From Candidatus Accumulibacter adjunctus (GTDB taxonomy: Bacteria; Pseudomonadota; Gammaproteobacteria; Burkholderiales; Rhodocyclaceae), in the NCBI GenBank assembly GCA_000585015.1, contig JFAX01000006.1, forward strand, positions 81,455 to 145,454: DNA of 64,000 bases, written 5' to 3'. Each line of letters opens with the position of its first letter. Position 1 is the first letter of the stretch. The notes beneath the pieces were generated by a model. It was given only the letters and a program-made list of their open reading frames with translations, did not search any database and was not told where the DNA came from. Below, one piece after another: positions 33,028 through 41,994 of this stretch. Position numbers and translations under genes: made by a program.

Positions 33028-34515
33028 TCAGCCGCGATGCCGACGAGCGGCGAGACTGGCGACCGTCCGCCAGGCCTGTTGCTCGATGCCTGCCTGACGA
33101 CCGGAAGCGAGCCAGAGAACGACCAGCACACCGGGAAACAGCACCAACCCGACCACGACCTTCAGCACGAGCAGCACGACGAGGGGTGCATCGATCAGCT
33201 GCGCGAGGACGGCAAGACTGCCATACATCGCCAGTCCCGCCAGACAGGGACGCCAGAGCGAGCCATAGAGCCGGCCGATGCCGATCATGCAGGACGAGGA
33301 GACGAAGCGCAACATCAGTGGCAGGACGGCAATCGATACCGCCACCCGTGCCATCGCCACACCCTCCATGCCCTGGACCTGCGCCGCCCGAAAGGCGATC
33401 GGCGCCAGCAACGCGAGTTCCAGCCAGGTCTGAGCCGCCGAGAGGCGGGTACGCCCCATGACCCAGAGTGGCATCTCCAGGGTCAGGGTCAGGGAAGAGA
33501 AGGCCCCGTAAAGCGCCAACCAACGCATGGCATCGATCGCCCCCAGCCACTTGTCACCGAGAACCAGCGGCACGAACTCCGGCGCCACCGCCATCAGCCC
33601 AAAACCGACCGAGAAGCACAGTGCGGCGATTGCCCCAAGACTCAGGCAGAACAGATTCTCGAATTCTTCGCGCGCGCCTGCCACTTTGGACAGTGTGGGG
33701 AACAGCGCGCGCCGCAGCGGCATGACCAGCTCGGAACTGGGCATCGTCGCCAGTTCATTGGCGACGTGGTAGCCCCCCATGACACTCGTTCCGAGCAGAC
33801 GGCCGACGACGAACTCATCGGTCTTGCGATTGAGGTAGGTTCCAACACGGGAGATGATCAGCCATTGCGAGAATCCCCACATCTCACCCAGGCAGCTCAG
33901 GCTGAGGCGCGGACGGTAAGGATGCATCCGATAGCTCAGGATCAGCGCAATGGCGCTGCCGCTGGTCATGCCGATGGCAAGCGCCCAATAGTTCTCGAGA
34001 TAAAAGGCCGCGCCGACGACTATCGCGAAGTTCGCCAGTTTCGTATACACGGTGAAACGAAAGTCCTTGGCGAAATCGAGATCCTTGCGGAAGGCGACGA
34101 CGCCAATGTTCTCGAAACCGCTGATCAACGGTCGCAGCGCGATCAGCTGCACGACGCTGACCGTACGCGGTTCGGAGAAGATCTGCCCCACCCACGGCGC
34201 GACCACGACCAGCAGCCCGGCGATCAACATTCCCTGGATGATCTGGATCGTCCACGCCGTATCGAAGTGTTCACGGCTGTTCGCTCCGGGACGCATCAGG
34301 GCCAGATCGACACCGGCATAGCCGACAGTCTCCAGTAGACCAACGGCAATCAGGGCGATCGCGACGATGCCAAAATCCGCAGGGGCCAGCAGCCGCGCGA
34401 GGATTACTGTACTGACCAGGCCGATCAGGCGTGTTGCCCATCTGGCGCCGACCATCCACGCCGACCCATGGACGAGCTGCCGACCCGTCGAAGGCACGTT
34501 CTCAGCGTTCACCAT
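33028..34515 (-). CDS. Polysaccharide flippase (MOP/Wzx-type), copy A
   Basis: Lipid-linked oligosaccharide flippase of 495 residues with about 12-14 membrane helices. The N-terminus, GSAWMVGARWATRLIGLVSTVILARLLAPADFGIVAIA, is the family opening (quoted here in its key parts: W-x2-G-x-R-W and LARLLAP-x-DFG). The middle loop RKTDEFVVGRLLG is also typical. It is expected to move undecaprenyl-linked repeat units across the inner membrane. It is the distal gene of the long minus-strand run, 6 bp after the phosphotransferase gene. A second flippase lies at 40352. Confidence 0.88.
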   Translation of the reverse strand: MVNAENVPSTGRQLVHGSAWMVGARWATRLIGLVSTVILARLLAPADFGIVAIALIAVGLLETVGYAGVDLALMRPGANSREHFDTAWTIQIIQGMLIAGLLVVVAPWVGQIFSEPRTVSVVQLIALRPLISGFENIGVVAFRKDLDFAKDFRFTVYTKLANFAIVVGAAFYLENYWALAIGMTSGSAIALILSYRMHPYRPRLSLSCLGEMWGFSQWLIISRVGTYLNRKTDEFVVGRLLGTSVMGGYHVANELATMPSSELVMPLRRALFPTLSKVAGAREEFENLFCLSLGAIAALCFSVGFGLMAVAPEFVPLVLGDKWLGAIDAMRWLALYGAFSSLTLTLEMPLWVMGRTRLSAAQTWLELALLAPIAFRAAQVQGMEGVAMARVAVSIAVLPLMLRFVSSSCMIGIGRLYGSLWRPCLAGLAMYGSLAVLAQLIDAPLVVLLVLKVVVGLVLFPGVLVVLWLASGRQAGIEQQAWRTVASLAARRHRG

Positions 34516-34521
34516 CGCCGG

Positions 34522-35403
34522 TCAGTGAAGCACCTGCTCGAGAATGGCATCGATGCGCTGGCCGATCTCGCGTCCGTAGTTGCGCTTCAGGTACCTGAAA
34601 ACGATGAGGTAGAGCGGCACTGCGCGACGAAAGCTTGCGTAGGGCAGTGCCGACGCTGCACAGGCGCGCTGCGCGAAGAACCAGGGGCATGCAGCCGGAT
34701 CCTCGGTATCGCGGATCAGCCGTGCCGATGTCGCGCTCATGCCGGCGACGGACAGGCTGATCATGAAGATGTCGAACCCGGCCAAAGCCGTCGCACCATA
34801 GTCCTCCCAGTCGAACACCAACAGATCGCCGTGCGCCGCACCCAGATTGTTGAGTACGAAGTCGCCATGCTGCGGGATGTGCGGGATGTCCGCCCAAGGC
34901 GTGCGATCCACCTGCCCCAGATAGCGCTGGAGCGCGCTACCGGCAGCGGCGGAATCCGCCAGGAAGGCACCGGCCTCGGCCATGAAAAGATCGTGGCTGC
35001 AGGCGTCCGCAGCGTCGAGCGAGCTGGCACGGGCACTGGCAAAGAAAGCGATCAACTGCCCTACAAGGTGCGCCGATCGGCGAGCGGAGTCGAGGTCACG
35101 CGCACGGACGATGCGGTGCTCGCAGGCCGTCGCGACCAGCAGGCTCCAGCCGTCAAGGCGCAGATGGGCGAGCGGCTTCGGCGTGCGCTCGCGAAACCGG
35201 TCGTGCGCCAGGCGATAGCTGGCGAAGCGTTCGCCGAGATCGTAATGGAAGCACGCCTGGACGTGATACCAGGCATCCTTGCCCGGATCCCAGACATCCA
35301 GTGCAATCGCCTCGCCGCGCGAGACCATGACGTTGAAAACGAGCCTGGCTTGCGGCGCCACGAACCCACTGCTCACCAGCGCCTTGCGGACCAGGCTCAG
35401 CAC
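34522..35403 (-). CDS. Aminoglycoside-phosphotransferase-like kinase
   Basis: Kinase-like enzyme of 293 residues. I choose the GTG at 35403 because GGGGG is 7-8 bases upstream and it overlaps the preceding gene by 7 bp; the frame is open further but that part is arginine/proline-rich. The catalytic loop is IPQHGDFVLNNLG, with Asp and Asn in kinase order, followed by the metal-binding DWEDYG in LLVFDWEDYGATALAGFD. The N-terminal nucleotide-binding lobe is degenerate. In a glycan locus this could phosphorylate a sugar or other small molecule; antibiotic resistance is not implied. Confidence 0.7.
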   Translation of the reverse strand: MLSLVRKALVSSGFVAPQARLVFNVMVSRGEAIALDVWDPGKDAWYHVQACFHYDLGERFASYRLAHDRFRERTPKPLAHLRLDGWSLLVATACEHRIVRARDLDSARRSAHLVGQLIAFFASARASSLDAADACSHDLFMAEAGAFLADSAAAGSALQRYLGQVDRTPWADIPHIPQHGDFVLNNLGAAHGDLLVFDWEDYGATALAGFDIFMISLSVAGMSATSARLIRDTEDPAACPWFFAQRACAASALPYASFRRAVPLYLIVFRYLKRNYGREIGQRIDAILEQVLH

Positions 35404-36179
35404 GACCGACGCCCCCAATAGAAGAGGTGTGGCTCGAGAAAGCGGTTGAGGCCCAGTTCGACGACAGCCTTTCGCAAGAGGTATCCGGAACGGCTCAGGG
35501 AGTCGCGCGAAGACTCCAGCGCGTAGCGGAATGCCCGGCGCGAGGCTTCCACTTCGACCGCGGCAAGGGTGCTCGGAGCCTGTGGGTCCGGCCACAGGTT
35601 GCACACCTGGATGTCACGGAATCCTGCACCGAGCAGGACGCGCTGGCACGAAAGCACGTTCAGCGCCGCCACCTTTGGGGAACCCGACGCCACCGCCCGC
35701 CGGTGCCAATGCCAGCCGCGCGGGCTGCTGCCGTTGCGTCCGCAACCGGCGACCACCCCACCTGGCCTGAGAATCGACGCGATCCTGGCCAGCCACTCTT
35801 CGGCTACCTGGCGAGGGTGTCGCTGCGGCAAGGCTGCCGCCAGATCATCCAGGGTATGGTGCAGGATCACGAGATCGAAACTCGCAGCGGGGAAAGGCAG
35901 CGGCTCGTCGTAGGACGCCTCGCAGCCTTGCAGGCGGCCGATCATCGGCGTCGTGACCGGCGACCCACGGTCACCGCCAAACAGGCGACAACTCACCACC
36001 TGGCGGGCCGGCCACTCGCCGTCGACCACCCGTCCGTGATCCTGAAGGTACAACTCCAACACGCCTGCGCCGTCGACCATGGCCGGCAATTGGTAGATCG
36101 CCCGCAAGCGCGCGCTTGCCAGTTCGTAGGGTCGCAGAGCCGTGGTACCAGCTGGCTCATCGCAAGAACGCTGCTCCAT
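35397..36179 (-). CDS. SAM-dependent methyltransferase-like protein
   Basis: Class I methyltransferase-like protein of 260 residues from an ATG at 36179, one base after the stop of the next gene upstream; longer frames run inside that gene. The glycine-rich motif I is not obvious, but the later pattern is present: DEPLPFPAASFDLVILHHTLDDL near 100 and the RIASILRPGGVV strand-turn near 145. The C-terminal 80 residues resemble no family I can name (FLEPHLFYWGRRSC at the end). It sits between a true methyltransferase and a kinase-like gene, and the three together probably modify one sugar. Confidence 0.65.
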   Translation of the reverse strand: MEQRSCDEPAGTTALRPYELASARLRAIYQLPAMVDGAGVLELYLQDHGRVVDGEWPARQVVSCRLFGGDRGSPVTTPMIGRLQGCEASYDEPLPFPAASFDLVILHHTLDDLAAALPQRHPRQVAEEWLARIASILRPGGVVAGCGRNGSSPRGWHWHRRAVASGSPKVAALNVLSCQRVLLGAGFRDIQVCNLWPDPQAPSTLAAVEVEASRRAFRYALESSRDSLSRSGYLLRKAVVELGLNRFLEPHLFYWGRRSC

Positions 36180-36180
36180 C

Positions 36181-36924
36181 TCAGGCACGACGGCGAGCAA
36201 CCAGTATGGTGTCGGGTGCCACCGGCGCCAGAAACCGATGGCCAAACATCGCCTCGCGGCGCAATGATCCACCATCCACGGTGCGTACTTGTCCCAGCAT
36301 CCGTGAGCGGTAGAGCCAGGCACCGATCGGCAGGCTATTGACGACCTGAAAGCCGTGCTTGGCCAGCAGCTGCTGCAGCGCGTGGTGGGTCAGGTCCATC
36401 TCTGGTTTGCCGCCCGTCAGGCGATGGAAGAGTGCCGCCAGCGAGCGAGGATTGCGGTGATTGTTGAGGACCAGATAGCCTTCGGGCCTGACGAGATCGG
36501 CCAGCACCTGCAGCACCTGCTGCCGCAGCGTCGGCTGCGCATTGCCGAAGAAGCGAAACGCCGTCGCCAGATCGAAAGTACCCAGATCGATTGCTGCCCT
36601 GGTCAGGTCAGCCTCTACGAAACGGACACCCGGACACCTCTGACGCGCCGCAGCAAGCATGCTCGGCGATAGGTCGACCCCGATGGTCTCGCGCGCGAAA
36701 GGGGCGACGGTGTGAGTGATGCGAGCCGTGCCACAAGCAAAATCCAGGTAGCGGGCAATGCCGTCCGGAAAGAGCTGCGGCAGGATGCGCTGCAGATGAA
36801 CGCGCTCCATGTCGCACATGTAGGCGTCGAACGGGTCCTTGGCCAGATTGCGGTCATAGTTCTCGCCGCGCTCGATGTGGCTCGTCCGGTAATCGCCAAT
36901 CTGCGTCGATTCACTGTCACTCAT
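36181..36924 (-). CDS. SAM-dependent methyltransferase (class I)
   Basis: Methyltransferase of 247 residues starting MSDSESTQIGDYRTSHIERGENYD; a GTG one codon earlier is possible. Motif I is YLDFACGTARITHTVA, the acidic residue after strand 2 is in TIGVDLSPSMLAAAR, and motif II/III appears as FDLATAFRFFGNAQ and LVRPEGYLVLNNHRN. The product probably acts on a sugar or lipid-linked sugar in this locus; a small-molecule target cannot be excluded. It is followed directly by the second methyltransferase-like gene. Confidence 0.82.
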   Translation of the reverse strand: MSDSESTQIGDYRTSHIERGENYDRNLAKDPFDAYMCDMERVHLQRILPQLFPDGIARYLDFACGTARITHTVAPFARETIGVDLSPSMLAAARQRCPGVRFVEADLTRAAIDLGTFDLATAFRFFGNAQPTLRQQVLQVLADLVRPEGYLVLNNHRNPRSLAALFHRLTGGKPEMDLTHHALQQLLAKHGFQVVNSLPIGAWLYRSRMLGQVRTVDGGSLRREAMFGHRFLAPVAPDTILVARRRA

Positions 36925-37054
36925 CACTCAACACCCATTTTCCACTGTCGGCTTGACGACCGCTGCGGAACATACCGCCACCCGCAGCAACGTTTGGCAA
37001 GGTGCGGGATTCCCGTCGGCACAGGCACCTCCTCCGTTCCTGCCCATCGGCCGT

Positions 37055-37972
37055 CTAGCCGCGGCCAATTGCGCGCATTTCCCGCAGGGCGAACCAGTTG
37101 GTCACCGTGTAGATGCCGTTCCAGGTCAGTGAAAGACGATCGGAATCGCCGTAGATCTCGCGAATGTCTTGCGGCATCGCGGCAATCCCTCCGGCCTGCA
37201 GACGGGGGCCGAGAAGCTTGAACTCGTAGCCCCGGCGACCGTACCGCACCATGCGTCGCCAGTAGGCCCGGACATCGGCGAACCTCGATATGGTGAAGGA
37301 CTCGAAGATGAACCCGGCATCCGCGCAGGGCGCGATCAGCAGGTCGTTCATCGGCTGTGACGGATTCAGATCCCATTTCACCAGTGCGCCCACCAGACCG
37401 TCGTCACCTTCGAGTCTGAGTGGGATTCTGACGCCGAGTTGCTGGCAACGGATCACGAAGGAGCCACGCAGCGCGTACAGGTTGGCCACCAGCCCGCGTT
37501 CACGCAGCAACTCCTCGCGGTCATGGCGCATGCTGCGCCCGGATGCCGGCGGCACGCCGACTGCCTGCGCCTGCGGTTCCGCCCGCAAGGCCCGTTCCAT
37601 CGCCGAGAACGAGCCCGGAACGGCACGCGCGTCACCATCCATGAAGAAATATATTTCCTGCCCGGCGCAATGCTGGGGAACGGTCTCATGGATGAAGACG
37701 TTCCAGGCGTTGCACTTGTCACCGAGCGTGATCGAGACGAGATGAACGCGCGGATTCTTCCTGCCGTAGGCGCGGACGATTTCCTCGGTGCGGTCGGTAC
37801 AGCCGTTGGCCATGACGAACACTTCGAAAGGACCGTCCGGGTCGGCCGCGAAGATGCTCTCGAGGCACGCATCGATATGCCGCTCCTCGTTGTGGGCGAG
37901 GACCATCACGGGCCAGATGGCACGCGACTGCGTCGCCGAGCCCGGTTCACTGCTATTGATAACATCGCTCAT
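37055..37972 (-). CDS. Family 2 glycosyltransferase
   Basis: GT-A fold glycosyltransferase, 305 residues. Start at the ATG at 37972, 6 bases after GGAG; another ATG at 37978 abuts that site. The N-terminus reads PVMVLAHNEERHIDACLESI, the family-2 opening; the nucleotide-binding acidic motif is FFMDGDARAVPGS, with a second cluster at LRLEGDDGLVGALV. The C-terminal third is helical without membrane segments. It overlaps the aminotransferase gene by 20 bp, which suggests coupled translation and one pathway. Confidence 0.85.
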   Translation of the reverse strand: MSDVINSSEPGSATQSRAIWPVMVLAHNEERHIDACLESIFAADPDGPFEVFVMANGCTDRTEEIVRAYGRKNPRVHLVSITLGDKCNAWNVFIHETVPQHCAGQEIYFFMDGDARAVPGSFSAMERALRAEPQAQAVGVPPASGRSMRHDREELLRERGLVANLYALRGSFVIRCQQLGVRIPLRLEGDDGLVGALVKWDLNPSQPMNDLLIAPCADAGFIFESFTISRFADVRAYWRRMVRYGRRGYEFKLLGPRLQAGGIAAMPQDIREIYGDSDRLSLTWNGIYTVTNWFALREMRAIGRG

Positions 37973-39191
37973 GATCATCTCCGTCCTGACGATTGGAAAC
38001 ACATTGTCGATACGCGGCCGCCACACGTCGCAGCCGCTGGCAGACCTCTGCGACATCCTTGGCAGTCATGTCCGCATAGGCCGGCAGTTCGATCAGGCGC
38101 GCGCCAGGGTCCGGCGACCCTCTGGCCGAACAGGATGCGGGGGAATGCGTCGCGTAGCCGCGCCGGGTGCATACGGACTCTCGCCGCAGTTGCCGCTGGC
38201 ACTCATCGAGTTCGACACCGGGTGGCAGGGAGACCATCACCCGCGCCAGATACCGTCCGGGCGAAAACTGCGGCATCAGCCATGGGTCGCCGGGGGTCGC
38301 CAGCGCCGCCGCATAATGGCCGAGAATCCGGAGGCGCTGTTCGCGCCGCCGCGACAGCGATTTCAGCTGCTGCAGGGCGAGGCACGCATCGAGGTTCGCG
38401 ATCCCAGCGGGCACGAGTCCGCGCGCTCTGGCGCCAAGAACCTGCTGCCGCAGGCGCTGCCAGCGATAGCTCAGCGCTGCGGTGTGCGCCTCCAACAGGT
38501 AGTTCCAGAAGAACGCAACCAGTGCCCGCAAGCGCCCTGCCGCCGGCGCCAGCCCTGCGACCCGCGCTTGCACGATGGGAGAGACTTCATTCTCATGGCA
38601 GATCAGGACGCCACCACCACCGCTCTCGCCAGTCACGACACACTTCGACTGGGCGAAACTGAGCACACCGAAATCGCCAAAGGTCCCCAACATGCGGCCA
38701 CCCACCGATTCCCCGACGACCTGTGCCGCGTCATCCACCAGATACACCCTCGCCGCTTTGGCAATGGTCTCGAAGGCTTCGATCTTCGCCGGGCACCCGT
38801 ACATATGGGCAACGATGATCGCCAGCGTCCGGCTGCCAATCCGCTGCTCACACGCGCCGGGATCCAGGTTGAGGTCGGCACCGACATCGGCGAGAACCGG
38901 CACCAACCCGAGCGAGTTGACAACCTCGACAACGGCCGGGCAGATGAACGCGGGGATGATCACCTCGTTGCGCCCCGGCCGCAACTGCATCAGGGCCTCG
39001 AGGCCGAGACGCAGTGCGGTACGGCCGGAATTGACCGGCAGGACATGCGGCACGGCCAACAACCCGGCGAGTGCGCCCGCCAGCTGCCTGGCAGCGGGGC
39101 CACGGCGTATCCGGCCGCAGAGCATGGCTGCCAGTACGGCCCGCAACTCGGCCCAGCCCCAATCGGCGTAGGGCAGACGTTGGTAAGACAT
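37953..39191 (-). CDS. DegT/DnrJ/EryC1 family aminotransferase
   Basis: PLP-dependent enzyme of 412 residues that normally puts an amino group on a nucleotide-linked keto-sugar. PLP lysine is Lys183 in GVLSFAQSKCVVTGESGGGG, matching the family SF-x2-x-K-x2-T-x-GE-x-GG pattern; the pyridine-binding acidic residue is in YLVDDAAQVVG. Conserved NSGRTALRLGLEAL (about 54-67) is the cofactor phosphate segment. It lies 3 bp after the ATP-grasp gene, so an amino group made here may be acylated by that ligase. Confidence 0.88.
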   Translation of the reverse strand: MSYQRLPYADWGWAELRAVLAAMLCGRIRRGPAARQLAGALAGLLAVPHVLPVNSGRTALRLGLEALMQLRPGRNEVIIPAFICPAVVEVVNSLGLVPVLADVGADLNLDPGACEQRIGSRTLAIIVAHMYGCPAKIEAFETIAKAARVYLVDDAAQVVGESVGGRMLGTFGDFGVLSFAQSKCVVTGESGGGGVLICHENEVSPIVQARVAGLAPAAGRLRALVAFFWNYLLEAHTAALSYRWQRLRQQVLGARARGLVPAGIANLDACLALQQLKSLSRRREQRLRILGHYAAALATPGDPWLMPQFSPGRYLARVMVSLPPGVELDECQRQLRRESVCTRRGYATHSPASCSARGSPDPGARLIELPAYADMTAKDVAEVCQRLRRVAAAYRQCVSNRQDGDDHERCYQ

Positions 39192-39194
39192 CCC

Positions 39195-40355
39195 CTATCT
39201 CCGCCCCGTCAGCAGCGTCTGACAGCGTGCGCGCACTCTTTCCCAGGTCAGGACGCACCATGGCATCGGATCAGTCGCCCGCCAGTAGGCATCGACGACG
39301 TCTGCTGCAGGCAGGGCACCCGCACTCCCCTGTTCCTCGGCCGACCAGCGATCAACGATCGGATCGCGCCAGATCTTCGGTGGCTGCCGGTACTGCCCGG
39401 GCGGCAACGAAGCACCGGTTTCCGCGCAGTAGGCGGCGAACGGGATGTTCACGCCATTGACCGTGGCAACCTCCTCCTGAAAATCGGTACGCCCGACGGT
39501 AGGCTCCACCATGTAGAAGCGGCCATCGCGGCAATCCCGCTTGTACTCCATGCTGCCCATGCCGACGAAACCGACCTGGCGAAAGAAGAGCGATGTCATG
39601 TCGCTCAGTTCGTCATGGCATTCCGGAGCCGCAATGCAGCTCGCCGTGCCGCCAATCCGTGGTGGCCACGAGCGCAGCTTGCGGCCGACGAACGAGGCCG
39701 CCGGGCGCTGATCGGCGGTGACGTACTGCAGACAGAAATAGATTTCGGAGTCAGCGCCTTCAATCCATTCCTGGACGACGAGGTCGGCGAGCACCGGTGC
39801 AATCTCGCGATAGCGTGCCGCAGCTTCGGCAGCCGATGCGACCACATATGCCTTCTTGAAGCGGTCGCCATAGCCATAATGCTTGAACGCGGGCTTCAGA
39901 ACGCAAGGGAAGCGCAACTCGCGAAGACGCTCGAGATCACGCTCCGTCTGCAAGCGGACGGCTGCCGGAACAGGACTCCCACAGTCGATCGCCAGTTTCT
40001 GGAACCCTTCCTTGTGCATCAGATTCGCCAGTGTCAGCTGGTCAGGCAGGGTGATCAGGTAGTCGGAGACAAGCTCCTGCCGGCGTTCCGAGACCGATGT
40101 GACCGATTTCTCTTCGGTCAGGAAGAGAACCGGTCTTGCCGGCAAGCTTGCGGCGATCGACTTGAGCGCGGCGATCAGGGCCTCACCTTCCGTCTCCCTG
40201 ACGACATGGTGCCGCGGATATCGGCTGTTCCAGGCCGGGCCACTGCCGCTGCACACCAGAATCATTGGAACGTTCCGCTCGGCCAGGCTGCGCACGATCC
40301 CGAGGGCATTCAATCCGCCGCCAACGATCACCGCCGTCGCCGTTGCCTTCGTCAT
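39195..40355 (-). CDS. ATP-grasp carboxylate-amine ligase
   Basis: ATP-grasp enzyme of 386 residues, joining a carboxylate to an amine through an acyl-phosphate. N-terminal Rossmann-like region VIVGGGLNALGIVRSLAE; ATP-grasp core with LRFPCVLKPAFKHYG, then LVVQEWIEGADSEIYFC and YMVEPTVGRTDFQ. Such ligases are frequent in exosortase A and capsule loci. Its start overlaps the flippase stop in an ATGA and its stop is 3 bp from the aminotransferase start. Substrates are not readable; attachment of an amino acid to the aminotransferase-made sugar is an inference from order. Confidence 0.82.
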   Translation of the reverse strand: MTKATATAVIVGGGLNALGIVRSLAERNVPMILVCSGSGPAWNSRYPRHHVVRETEGEALIAALKSIAASLPARPVLFLTEEKSVTSVSERRQELVSDYLITLPDQLTLANLMHKEGFQKLAIDCGSPVPAAVRLQTERDLERLRELRFPCVLKPAFKHYGYGDRFKKAYVVASAAEAAARYREIAPVLADLVVQEWIEGADSEIYFCLQYVTADQRPAASFVGRKLRSWPPRIGGTASCIAAPECHDELSDMTSLFFRQVGFVGMGSMEYKRDCRDGRFYMVEPTVGRTDFQEEVATVNGVNIPFAAYCAETGASLPPGQYRQPPKIWRDPIVDRWSAEEQGSAGALPAADVVDAYWRATDPMPWCVLTWERVRARCQTLLTGRR

Positions 40356-41821
40356 GACCGAGCCTCCCTGTCCGCGATTGATGGCTGCCGCTCCGGTCGC
40401 AGGAGAGCCAGCGCTTCGTCGATCCCGCGGCGGTTGAACAGCGAGCTCGCGGCCAGATAGGCGACGGCACCGAGCAGCGCGAGCAGCAGCAACATCGGCA
40501 GCGGCGGCAGAGCGAAGTGTTCACGAGCCAGAGCGACACAGCCGTACATGACACCACTGGCCAATGCCGATCTGCCCAGCGCGCCAATGACTTCGCCCAG
40601 ATGCAGATCGAGGTGAGGCGCGGCACGCACCAGATTCGCCAGAAATACGCAGGGAAAGGCGAGCACCCAGGACAGGGCAAGGCCAACGAGGCCAAACTGG
40701 CAGCCGACGACGAAGGCCAGGCACATCACGACGGCGGTGACACACGTGTTCCGGAAGCTGACGTCGGCGCGACCCACCGACTGCAGCGCGGCGTGAACGA
40801 TCGGCCCGAGGACGCGCAAGGGCATGATCAGGCAGAGCAGCATCAGGGGCAGGCGGGCACCATCCCAGTTGGCACCAAGGAGCCCACCAACGATTTCCGG
40901 GGCCACGCTCGACATGCCCCACATGACTGGAAAGCTGATCAGGCTGATGGCACGCATGCTCTTGAGAACATAGGGATTGACACTGCCGCCCTCACGCTTC
41001 ACCTTGGACATCGCGGGAAAGGCCACCTGATTCAGGATGGATGCGAGTCGCGAGGTCGGCAACGACGCCAGATCCATCGAAACCGAGTAAAGGCCCAGAT
41101 CGTGTCGTCCCAGCAGCTTGCCGACGATCAGGGAGTCAGCCTGTGAATAGAAATGATAAACCACCTGGTTGGCAGCGATATCACGCCCGAAGCGGACGAT
41201 CCGGCCGCTGCCACTGAAGTCGAACAACGGCAGACCCTTGTACGGTCTGAGCAGATTGTAACCGGCAGCGCGCAGCGTCGCCATGAGCACGCCGCCCCAG
41301 GCCAGCGCCCAGACGCCGTGTGACGCATAGGCCAGACCGAGGGTGAGGAGCGAGCCGGCCAGACTGGACCCGAAGTCGACGAGACTGCGTCCACGGTAGG
41401 CCATCTCCCGATGCAACAACGCCCCCGGGATCACCGCAAAGATTGCCGGAATGAATTGCAACGCCACCACTTGAATGATCGTCTGCAGGCGCGGCTCACT
41501 GAAGAAGATCGCTGCCAGCGGTGCGATGACCAGCGCCAGCAGGGCGAATACCCCCAGGTTGGCGAGGACGGTGACGCCGAACACCTGGCGCATCTCGCGA
41601 TCGGAGATAGCGCGCGTCTGGATCAGGCTGGAACTCAGGCCGAGTTCTGCGACCAGCGCCAACAGACTGGAAAAGATGGTCGCCATGGCCATCAGGCCGT
41701 AGTCGGCCGGCAACAGGAAGCGCATGACCAGGATGGTGATCGCCCAGGAGGCAATCTGGCTGGCAAAACGCCCGATCACCGTCCACCGCAGTGCGGCGAG
41801 CACCTGGCTGCGCAGGCTCAT
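40352..41821 (-). CDS. Polysaccharide flippase (MOP/Wzx-type), copy B
   Basis: Second lipid-linked glycan flippase, 489 residues from the ATG at 41821, which GGGGCG precedes. Opening motif TILVMRFLLPADYGLMAMA, then GALLHREMAYRGRS and the loop SQADSLIVGKLLGRHDLG; 12-14 membrane helices. It belongs to the Wzx/lipopolysaccharide branch, as does copy A, but the two are clearly different (low identity by eye). Two flippases in one block suggest two distinct glycans or a merged locus. Confidence 0.88.
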   Translation of the reverse strand: MSLRSQVLAALRWTVIGRFASQIASWAITILVMRFLLPADYGLMAMATIFSSLLALVAELGLSSSLIQTRAISDREMRQVFGVTVLANLGVFALLALVIAPLAAIFFSEPRLQTIIQVVALQFIPAIFAVIPGALLHREMAYRGRSLVDFGSSLAGSLLTLGLAYASHGVWALAWGGVLMATLRAAGYNLLRPYKGLPLFDFSGSGRIVRFGRDIAANQVVYHFYSQADSLIVGKLLGRHDLGLYSVSMDLASLPTSRLASILNQVAFPAMSKVKREGGSVNPYVLKSMRAISLISFPVMWGMSSVAPEIVGGLLGANWDGARLPLMLLCLIMPLRVLGPIVHAALQSVGRADVSFRNTCVTAVVMCLAFVVGCQFGLVGLALSWVLAFPCVFLANLVRAAPHLDLHLGEVIGALGRSALASGVMYGCVALAREHFALPPLPMLLLLALLGAVAYLAASSLFNRRGIDEALALLRPERQPSIADREARS

Positions 41822-41994
41822 CGGCCGTCGCCCCGAGCCACTCGAGCACCGCTCCGGCAAACCGGCGAGAGAGCCGTCGTCGGCTCCTCGCGTGCGACCA
41901 GCAGCGGCTGGCCATCTGCCGGCCCGACGCGCAGGGCAAACCCGGGCAGCGATGCCACGAGCGTGCAGGCCTTCTGGTGGCACTCAGCGCTCAT
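41818..41994 (-). CDS. Possible small protein coupled to both neighbours
   Basis: A 58-residue frame starting MSAECHQKACTLVASLPGF. It overlaps the 3' end of the upstream gene by 11 bp and its TGA overlaps the ATG of the flippase in an ATGA, and so fills the 162 bp gap exactly. A weak AGGCG lies just before its ATG. I know no family. The C-terminal half is Arg/Ala-rich, which also occurs by chance in GC-rich sequence; it may be a real coupling gene or a lucky frame. Confidence 0.3.
   Translation of the reverse strand: MSAECHQKACTLVASLPGFALRVGPADGQPLLVAREEPTTALSPVCRSGARVARGDGR

Noticed and set aside
34522..35403. Antibiotic-resistance kinase
   Set aside because: The catalytic loop resembles aminoglycoside phosphotransferases, but the glycan-locus context and weak N-lobe give no reason to infer resistance.
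37788..40460. 890-codon open frame on the plus strand opposite the GT2, aminotransferase and ATP-grasp genes
   Set aside because: All three minus-strand genes have catalytic motifs; the plus frame has none and its composition is typical of antisense frames in GC-rich DNA.
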